From Armatimonadota bacterium (GTDB taxonomy: Bacteria > Armatimonadota > SYMT01), in contig JAJFMS010000318.1 in NCBI GenBank assembly GCA_020696885.1, forward strand, positions 1 to 5,534: a stretch of DNA of 5,534 nucleotides. Reading direction: 5' to 3'. Each line of letters opens with the position of its first letter. Positions within the stretch are counted from its first letter, which is position 1. A program made the position numbers and the translations under genes. Shown here one piece after another: positions 1 through 4,619 of this stretch. The notes below the pieces were generated by a model. It was not told the origin of the DNA. It was given only the letters and a program-made list of their open reading frames with translations, and searched no databases.

Positions 1-1208
1 TGATGCTCCGGCAGATCGCCAGGCCCAGACCGGTGCCTCCCGTGCCGACGGTGGAGGTGCGAGCGGCATCCACCCGGTAGAACCGCTCGCCCAGGTGCGG
101 TAGGTGCTCCGGCGCGATGCCTTCGCCGGTATCTGTTACCGCGACGGTAACGCTCAGCGCGTCCACCACCGCGGACACCGTTACCGTCCCCTCGGGCGGC
201 GTGTGGCGGACCGCGTTCTCCAGCAGGTTGGTAAAAAGCCGGGTCAGCTCCGAGCCGCTGCCCGGCACCATCAGTGCCGGGTCGAGGGGCTCCAGCCGGA
301 TGCCCGGTCGCTCCGGCCGCGACACGGACTCCGCGGCCTCCTCCAGCACCTCGAGTAGGCACCGGCGTGCGCAGCTCGTGGGAGGCGTCCGCGGTGAACC
401 GGCGCTGGCGATCGAACGCCTCCTCCAGCCGCGCCAGCATCGCGTTGAAGGAGGACGATAGCTCGGAGAATTCATCCCGACCCCCTACCGGCAGCCGCTC
501 GGAGAGATCGCCTGCTCCCAGCCGGGCGGCTGTCCCCGCGATCTCCCGCACCGGGCGAAGCGCGCGGTCGGTCAGAAAGGCGCCGCCCAGCCCGGCGGCG
601 AGCAGTCCGAAAGGCAGGAGGGCCAGGAGGGTGGACGTCAGCGCGTCGATCTCCCGCTGCACGCCATCGAGCGGATAGGCGAGCTGCAGCACCCGGTCGA
701 CCCTGCCCCGGCGCTCGATCGGCATCGACAGCACTCGCACGAGCGTGAACCCCGCAGCCGTGTGGCTGGGCTCCGGGACGGTGGAGTAGACCGTCCGGCC
801 GGCGAGGGAGCGCGCGTACGAGCTTCGATCCCAGGGTTTATCCAAGCGGGCTCCACTGGGACCGTCCGCCGGGTCGCGCGGCATGAGGCGTGGCTGGAGC
901 GGAGGCAGCGCGCGTTTCGCTCCGACCAGCGATCCTTCGGCCGCTACGTCCAGCTTCAACGGGTCCCGCAAACGGGAACGAACGTTGGACGGGGACATGA
1001 GGATGACCGGCGGATCATGCTCGGCCAGAGGCCGCTGGGCGTGCGCCCGCTCCGCCAGCGTCCGGTCTACCGTGGCGAGCAGGTCGGCCTGCACTTGATA
1101 CCGCACCACGCCGCCCATAGCCCCCAGGATGAGGGCGAGCACAGCCACGTTCCACAGCGTCATCCGCAGCCGGACTGTGCCCCAGCGATAGTGGGCGAAT
1201 CCTGGCAC
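1..1208 (-). pseudogene. Sensor histidine kinase (HAMP-HisKA-HATPase type), broken by internal deletion/frameshift; 3' end outside window
   Basis: This is the membrane sensor kinase partner of the OmpR-type regulator just upstream. Seen from the GTG at 1208: a short basic N-terminus, TM1 at about residues 17-35, an unrecognised extracytoplasmic region at about 36-190, TM2 at about 192-212, a HAMP domain from about 213 (RPVREIAG..., GDLSERLP), and an H-box SHELRTP with phospho-acceptor H277 (codon 378-380). After V283 the frame breaks. The ATPase half is readable only in another frame: LLEVLEEAAE, N-box NLLENAVRHTP, G1 DTGEGI, F-box ERFYR and G2 GTGLGLAI near the left edge. From H277 to the second N of the N-box is about 53 residues, against about 100 in typical kinases (104 in EnvZ), so the rest of DHp helix 1 and all of helix 2 appear lost. 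The initial frame stays open to the edge without a stop. GTG 1208 is chosen because AGGAGG lies 4 nt upstream and the N-terminus then looks typical. ATG 1277, overlapping the regulator stop as ATGA, is the alternative. The family is certain; inactivation is likely unless the sequence is misassembled. Confidence 0.8.
356..362 (-). other. Deletion/frameshift junction inside the histidine kinase
   Basis: On the minus strand the codons for ELRTPV end at 360. Kinase-like sequence resumes as LLEVLEEAAE from 358, shifted by one base. The residues that normally follow the H-box (rest of helix 1, turn, and a helix 2 of the MSRLVEDLLLLAR type) are absent. The change is therefore not a simple one-base indel: a block of roughly 150 nt that is not a multiple of three is missing. 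The exact breakpoint cannot be placed without an intact relative. Confidence 0.75.
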
Positions 1209-1212
1209 GCTG

Positions 1213-1218
1213 CCTCCT
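1213..1218 (-). promoter_or_regulatory. Ribosome binding site deciding the kinase start
   Basis: The minus strand reads AGGAGG here, 4 nt before GTG 1208. The upstream in-frame ATGs at 1277 and 1259 lack a comparable Shine-Dalgarno sequence at normal spacing (AGAGG lies about 13 nt before 1277). This supports initiation at 1208, although the spacing is slightly short. Confidence 0.55.
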
Positions 1219-1273
1219 GTTTTCGATGATCCTTGTCCGCTGTGCTGACCGGATGCCATGGGAAGAACGGTAC

Positions 1274-1969
1274 TCATCCGGCCGGACGGTCCTCTTCCGG
1301 CTCCGGCGCCCGGAGCACATACCCCTGCCCGTAGACCGTGTGGATCAGGCGGACGGTGTGGCCGTCGTCCACCTTCTGCCGGAGCTGGCGAATGCGGACG
1401 GCGATGGTGTTCGAGTAGCTCTCGTCGTCGTGCCAGACCCGCTCCTGGATATACTCGCGCGAGAGCACCCGTCCCTCGTTGCGGGCGAGCGCCTCCAGGA
1501 GGGTATACTCCCGCGGCGTGAGCGGGATCTCCCGGCCGGAGCGACTCACGCGTCGCGCCTCGGTGTCGATCTCCAGATCATCGATCCGGATGAGCCGCGT
1601 CCGGTGGACCGCCGAGCGGCGGATGAGCGCCCGCACCCGCACCCGCAGCTCCGGCAGCGCGAACGGCTTGAGCAGGTAGTCGTCCGCGCCGATCTCGAAC
1701 CCGCGGATCCGGTCCTCCAGGGCGCCGCGGGCGGTCAGCATCAGGATCGGCGTCGAGTCGCGGCGCCGCCGGAGCGTCTCGCATACCTCCCAGCCGTCGA
1801 TGCCGGGGAGCAGCAGATCCAGGATGATGGCGGCATACTCCCGCTCCCGGGCCAGCGCCAGCGCCTGCACGCCGTCGCGCGCCCAATCGACGGTGTAGCG
1901 TGCCTCCTCCAGACTCTCCCGGGTCCGGCAAGCGAGGGCCGCTTCATCTTCCACGAGTAACAGACGCAC
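1274..1969 (-). CDS. OmpR/PhoB-family two-component response regulator
   Basis: This 231-residue DNA-binding response regulator is phosphorylated by a partner histidine kinase and binds promoter DNA through a winged helix. The receiver domain (about 1-120) has the acidic pocket E7/D8, phospho-acceptor D51 (IILDLLLPGIDGWE), switch residue T79 (MLTARG) and the conserved lysine K101 (GADDYLLKPF). The C-terminal Trans_Reg_C winged helix (about 130-225) shows LTPREYTLLEALARNEGRVLSRE, the recognition-helix region NTIAVRIRQLRQKV and the wing VYGQGYVL. All key receiver residues are present, so it should be functional. The start is GTG 1969, preceded by GGGAG at 1980-1976 with 6-nt spacing, and the product begins in the canonical way (MRLLLVEDE). 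It lies 15 bp after the lipoprotein gene and just before the kinase, which suggests co-transcription. The target genes cannot be inferred from sequence; the pilin/lipoprotein module upstream is a candidate. Confidence 0.96.
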   Translation of the reverse strand: MRLLLVEDEAALACRTRESLEEARYTVDWARDGVQALALAREREYAAIILDLLLPGIDGWEVCETLRRRRDSTPILMLTARGALEDRIRGFEIGADDYLLKPFALPELRVRVRALIRRSAVHRTRLIRIDDLEIDTEARRVSRSGREIPLTPREYTLLEALARNEGRVLSREYIQERVWHDDESYSNTIAVRIRQLRQKVDDGHTVRLIHTVYGQGYVLRAPEPEEDRPAG

Positions 1970-1984
1970 CCGGCTCTCCCGCCC

Positions 1985-2173
1985 TTATCCGCCGTGGCCC
2001 GGCTCCATCTTGACGCCCGGCTGGGGCTTGGGTGGTGTGTGGACCCGGGCAGCGGCCTTCCGGGCCTCCTCCATGTCGATGCCGTGATTCGGATTGTGCC
2101 CGCAGCCAGGGAGCGACCCGAGGAGCGTTCCGACCAGGAGCACCCCCGCCCCGCGCAATATCCACGTACGCAT
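1985..2173 (-). CDS. Small putative lipoprotein, 62 aa
   Basis: A short exported protein of no recognised family. The N-terminus MRTWILRGAGVLLVGTLL is a basic n-region plus hydrophobic stretch, followed by a lipobox-like LPGC with lipidation candidate C24. The predicted mature chain is only about 39 residues: a short charged helix-like part (IDMEEARKAAARV), then a Pro/Lys/Gly/His-rich tail ending in GHGG, probably disordered. P at -2 and G at -1 are acceptable but not ideal for signal peptidase II. ATG 2173 has AAGGAG at 2187-2182, 8 nt upstream, directly after the prepilin stop codon, which argues for a real, translationally linked gene. Its frame is also open further upstream inside the prepilin gene, but that part is a shadow. 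Role unknown; a small envelope accessory of the pseudopilin is a guess. Confidence 0.75.
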   Translation of the reverse strand: MRTWILRGAGVLLVGTLLGSLPGCGHNPNHGIDMEEARKAAARVHTPPKPQPGVKMEPGHGG

Positions 2174-2181
2174 GCTAACAG

Positions 2182-2187
2182 CTCCTT
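2182..2187 (-). promoter_or_regulatory. Ribosome binding site of the small lipoprotein gene
   Basis: The minus strand reads AAGGAG, 8 nt before ATG 2173. It abuts the TAG stop of the prepilin gene (2190-2188), so terminating ribosomes would be positioned to re-initiate. This site decides the start of the 62-residue gene against the long upstream extension of its frame. Confidence 0.7.
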
Positions 2188-2916
2188 CTACTTGAACGGG
2201 TAGTGCAGGTTGTTCGAGGCATCGCCCCACGTCTTCCCGAACGGCAGCGTGCTGACGTGGCCGTCGAGGAACAGGTAGGCGGCCACGTCGCCCACGTAGC
2301 GCCGCGGCGAGACCTGGACCGCCACCATCAGGTCGTCGTACGGACGGGGGAGATCTGCCGGCCCCCGGTCCAGGGACAGGTTGCAGAACTTCCACCAGAA
2401 GTAGACGTCCGGCGGTTCCTGTCCGGCCGGGTCGATCTTTATCAGCTCGAGATCGGTGCGGTCGGTGAGGTAGATCGCCTCCGCCGGCCTGCTGATCTTC
2501 GCCAGCGGCCATCCGGGGGCCAGCTCGCCGTTTACCGCGAAGCTGGTCGTGCCCCGTTTCGCTAGGCGGTCCTCGGGGCTGTACCAGACCGCCGCGTTCT
2601 GGAGATACGGCTTCAGGTGCGAGGGGAGATCACCACCTTCTGTCCTCCAGTAGAACTCCCGGTATCCGGGCCAGAGCGGCCACCGGTTCGGCAGGTGGTC
2701 GTCGTAGTCGGTGGTATACATCAGTCGGGCGGCGCCGATCTGCTGAAGGTTGCTCAGGGCGGTCGACTTCCGCGCGCTCGCGCGCGCCTGCGCAAAGACC
2801 GGGAACAGGAGCCCGGCCAGGACCGCGATGATAGCGATCACCACCAGCAGCTCGATGAGCGTGAACCCGGACGGGCAGCGCCGCTCCGTCCGGTGGGGTG
2901 CAGCGAACGGCAACAT
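2188..2916 (-). CDS. Prepilin-type N-terminal cleavage/methylation protein (type II/IV pseudopilin-like, armatimonad style)
   Basis: This 242-residue protein has a class III signal: a 17-residue hydrophilic leader ending in CPSG, then [20 protein letters not shown]. The prepilin peptidase would cut after G17, expose F18 for N-methylation and keep the mature E5. The hydrophobic helix (about 18-38) is followed by [30 protein letters not shown], a central [14 protein letters not shown] segment, and a C-terminal [11 protein letters not shown] (D218, G219, H220). These match pseudopilins of the DUF1559/H-X9-DG style, which occur in many copies in Armatimonadota and Planctomycetota. The H of H-X9-DG is not at its expected place (around 206-208 the residues are R, Y, V). 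ATG 2916 is preferred: GGAG lies 7 nt upstream, and the GTG at 2946 would only add ten residues. It is the first gene of the apparent four-gene unit. The product is probably membrane-anchored or surface-exposed; whether it assembles into a filament is unknown. Confidence 0.92.
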   Translation of the reverse strand: MLPFAAPHRTERRCPSGFTLIELLVVIAIIAVLAGLLFPVFAQARASARKSTALSNLQQIGAARLMYTTDYDDHLPNRWPLWPGYREFYWRTEGGDLPSHLKPYLQNAAVWYSPEDRLAKRGTTSFAVNGELAPGWPLAKISRPAEAIYLTDRTDLELIKIDPAGQEPPDVYFWWKFCNLSLDRGPADLPRPYDDLMVAVQVSPRRYVGDVAAYLFLDGHVSTLPFGKTWGDASNNLHYPFK

Positions 2917-3093
2917 CGTCTCTCTCCGACCGGCGGGTCCGGTCACCGCGGCCCACGCTCCTCACGGCGAGGTGCCGGGTGAGCCGAACCGCTGACCTGA
3001 TAGTAGCCGTGGAAAGTGACGGAAAAATGACGAGCGCCGCCTACTCGCGGGGAGCTTCTTTCGATCACCCCGGAGAGGAAGTCGACTGCTGGC
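2917..3093 (-). promoter_or_regulatory. Intergenic region with possible promoter for the prepilin-lipoprotein-regulator-kinase unit
   Basis: This 177-bp gap is the largest between minus-strand genes. On the minus strand it holds TACTAT (3005-3000), a plausible -10 hexamer. A T-rich stretch about 16 nt further upstream (ATTTTTC) resembles a -35 only weakly. The AT-rich patch stands out in an otherwise GC-rich region. A CGGGG/CCCCG pair near 3050-3075 has a 15-nt loop and no T-run, so I do not call a terminator. This suggests a separate transcription start for the pilin/two-component unit; it is inference only. Confidence 0.3.
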
Positions 3094-3597
3094 TTACATG
3101 CGCAGCTTGCCATCCTCAACGAGAAAGGTCGCCAGCGCTTCCTCGTCCATACAGCACAGGCGGTACTCGTGCAGCACCGCCGCCCCGATGCGCTCGTAGA
3201 AGGCGAGGCCGCGATCGTTGGACTGGTTGACAATCCAGTTCAACCGGCAGCACCCTTCTTCGACCGCGATCGAGCCCAAGCGCGTCAGGATGGCCGTGCC
3301 GACCCCGGCGCCTCGCTGCTCTTCCAGCACGAACAGGTCGTCCAGCCAGAGGCCAGGTTGGGCCGAGAACGTGGAGAACGTGAAGTGGTAGGTGGCGAAC
3401 CCTACCGGTGAGCCGGCTTGCTCAGCAATAACGGCGCGACAGAGGCGCACCGGGCCGAACAGATGGCGTTCGAGGTCTTCAGGCTTCGCAGTGACGCTAC
3501 CGGGATGGCCGTCGAACTCCGCCAGCAAGCAAAGGAAGCGCAGCAAGAGAGGAATATCCTCGCTTGTGGCGTTCCGAATAGTCACGGTCTTCGTCAT
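3094..3597 (-). CDS. GNAT-family N-acetyltransferase (diamine/SSAT-like)
   Basis: This 167-residue cytoplasmic acetyltransferase would move the acetyl group of acetyl-CoA to an amine. It begins TVTIRNATSEDIPLLLRFL, the usual beta1-alpha1 of a GNAT fold. The acetyl-CoA pyrophosphate loop (motif A) is EEQRGAGVGTAIL, preceded by the beta4 strand LWLDDLFVL. Motif B reads NQSNDRGLAFYERIGA with the conserved Tyr. The LDDLFV...RLNWIV...AFYERIGA pattern resembles spermidine/spermine-type (SSAT-like) acetyltransferases, but the substrate cannot be fixed from sequence. ATG 3597 is chosen because it gives the family-typical N-terminus; a TTG at 3612 would add five residues and has no better ribosome site. 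Only a weak GGGGG precedes the ATG. The gene follows the secreted-protein gene after 49 bp on the same strand. No functional link to its neighbours is evident. Confidence 0.92.
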   Translation of the reverse strand: MTKTVTIRNATSEDIPLLLRFLCLLAEFDGHPGSVTAKPEDLERHLFGPVRLCRAVIAEQAGSPVGFATYHFTFSTFSAQPGLWLDDLFVLEEQRGAGVGTAILTRLGSIAVEEGCCRLNWIVNQSNDRGLAFYERIGAAVLHEYRLCCMDEEALATFLVEDGKLRM

Positions 3598-3646
3598 CGG
3601 CCCCCATTTCAAGCACGCGGTAAGCCGCCGATCCCGCAGTTCTGCG

Positions 3647-4069
3647 CTAATCCTTGCGGGGCTTTCGGAATTGATCCAGGTGGAACTGGTAGGTCACGTT
3701 GGGTTCGCCGGCGGCCGCGCCGTACCCCCACAGCGTGAAAACGCTGCCGGCTACCTTCTCTTCCGGTATGGAAAACCGAAACGTCTGGGTCATCCCCTCC
3801 TGCTCCAGCTTGACCCGCTTGCCTAACGTGTTTCCGTCCACCGCCGGATTGGAAAGGTAGCCGGCTCGCTTCGGAAGTTCGATCTTGCGGATATCGCGGC
3901 GGATCACGAATTCCACGGTATGATTCCGCCCGGCCTTGGAGGTGAGGCGAAACGTGCCGCTCTCGATGTTCTGGGGCGTCACCTCTGCCAGCGAGGTCAA
4001 CGCTTGGGCCGGAACGACGCCCAGAAAAAGACTTGCTCCCAGCAACCCTAGAAAGAACCGCTTCATCAT
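3647..4069 (-). CDS. Hypothetical exported protein with Sec signal peptide, 140 aa
   Basis: I do not recognise the family. The N-terminus (MMKRFF, then LGLLGASLFLGVVPAQA) is a classical signal peptide with an AQA cleavage site after about residue 23, and no lipobox Cys follows. The mature part of about 117 residues alternates hydrophobic and polar residues (SGTFRLTS, HTVEFVIRRDI, MTQTFRFSIPEE, SVFTLWGYG, VTYQFHLDQF), consistent with a small beta-sandwich. It ends in a basic tail, RKPRKD. It has no cysteines, so no disulphides. ATG 4069 has GGAGGAG just upstream at good spacing; the frame is open further upstream to 4171, but that stretch is not protein-like. It lies 102 bp after the 116-aa gene. 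Likely location is the periplasm or outside the cell; function unknown. Confidence 0.82.
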   Translation of the reverse strand: MMKRFFLGLLGASLFLGVVPAQALTSLAEVTPQNIESGTFRLTSKAGRNHTVEFVIRRDIRKIELPKRAGYLSNPAVDGNTLGKRVKLEQEGMTQTFRFSIPEEKVAGSVFTLWGYGAAAGEPNVTYQFHLDQFRKPRKD

Positions 4070-4171
4070 TCCGCTCCTCCAACGCTTCTCTTCGCCGTGA
4101 TCCGCAAGGGGACATCGTATGGATGCATTTGGGCGCGGCGCGGTTACACGGGAGCCCGGATCCTGGCTCAC
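4070..4171 (-). other. 102-bp intergenic gap, no clear feature
   Basis: Between the stop of the 116-aa gene and the exported-protein start. Apart from the ribosome site GGAGGAG near its end, and a TACGAT hexamer at about 4118 that could serve as a -10 without a matching -35, I see no terminator hairpin with a T-run and no repeat. Confidence 0.4.
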
Positions 4172-4522
4172 CTACGGATAGTCCAGCTCTCCGGGCTGCG
4201 GGGCTTCGACCAGCCACCGGAGGAGGGGGAAGAGGTCCTCGGGGTGGTGAACCGGCACCTCCGGCCCGTTGTAGGCCAGTTGCCCCGCGGGCTCCTTCCA
4301 CTGGACGGCGCGGAGCTCGGCCGGGAACACCGCCAGGCTGACCCCGCGGGCGTGCTTCTGCCAGACCAGCCCCAGCTTGACGTCTTCGGCGTCGTCTACC
4401 ACTTCTACCCGGCCCAGAGAGTTGCCGAACTCCGCGGACACGCCCTCCAGGCAGAGCCGAAGCGTCTCCTCTTCGGGCGGAAGTTGCTTCAGGAACTGCT
4501 TGATCGTCATCCGCGGTCGCAT
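4172..4522 (-). CDS. Hypothetical cytoplasmic protein, 116 aa
   Basis: I do not recognise this protein. It has no signal peptide or membrane segment and is acidic overall. The N-terminal part is helix-like (TIKQFLKQLPPEEETLRLCLEG). The middle is strand-rich (GRVEVVDDAEDVKLGLVWQ, GVSLAVFPAELRAVQW). The end (NGPEVPVHHPEDLFPLLRWLVEAPQPGELDYP) carries a further amphipathic helix. ATG 4522 is supported by AGAGG 8 nt upstream; a second ATG at 4510 lacks a ribosome site. It is the first gene of the minus-strand run and is divergent from the zinc-ribbon gene across 97 bp. The regular alternation of secondary-structure-like segments and the ribosome site make it a probable real gene. No function is assigned. 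Confidence 0.72.
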   Translation of the reverse strand: MRPRMTIKQFLKQLPPEEETLRLCLEGVSAEFGNSLGRVEVVDDAEDVKLGLVWQKHARGVSLAVFPAELRAVQWKEPAGQLAYNGPEVPVHHPEDLFPLLRWLVEAPQPGELDYP

Positions 4523-4619
4523 CGAGGCTACCTCTTGAGAGCTGGTTGAGCGCCGCCCGGTAGGCTGTGGGGTGCCGGAAATCAGTCCGGATGATGCACT
4601 CTATCCCGGGGAGAGCCCG
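4523..4619. promoter_or_regulatory. Divergent intergenic region with short dyad
   Basis: These 97 bp separate two divergently oriented genes, so promoters for both are expected here. A perfect 5-bp inverted repeat, CCGGA-6 nt-TCCGG, lies at 4575-4590 and could be an operator half-site pair, although such short dyads are common at this GC content. Both gene starts have ribosome sites at the edges (AGAGG for the left gene; GGGGAG at about 4608-4613 for the right gene). I see no convincing -35/-10 pair. Confidence 0.35.

Noticed and set aside
1226..1960. Plus-strand open frame of 244 codons.
   Set aside because: It is antisense to the clearly recognisable response regulator; the open frame reflects GC-rich codon bias.
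1985..2512. A 175-residue version of the small lipoprotein gene with an extended N-terminus.
   Set aside because: The extension overlaps the prepilin gene out of frame and is Arg/Gly-rich. The signal peptide with lipobox and a ribosome site begin at ATG 2173.
3040..3080. Possible terminator after the GNAT gene (CGGGG/CCCCG pair).
   Set aside because: The loop is 15 nt, the stem only 5 bp, and no T-run follows, so it does not meet the form of an intrinsic terminator.
2943..3233. A minus-strand open frame of 96 codons spanning the GNAT 3' end and the following gap.
   Set aside because: It overlaps the GNAT gene out of frame, has no family features and no ribosome site, and its composition looks like a frame shadow.
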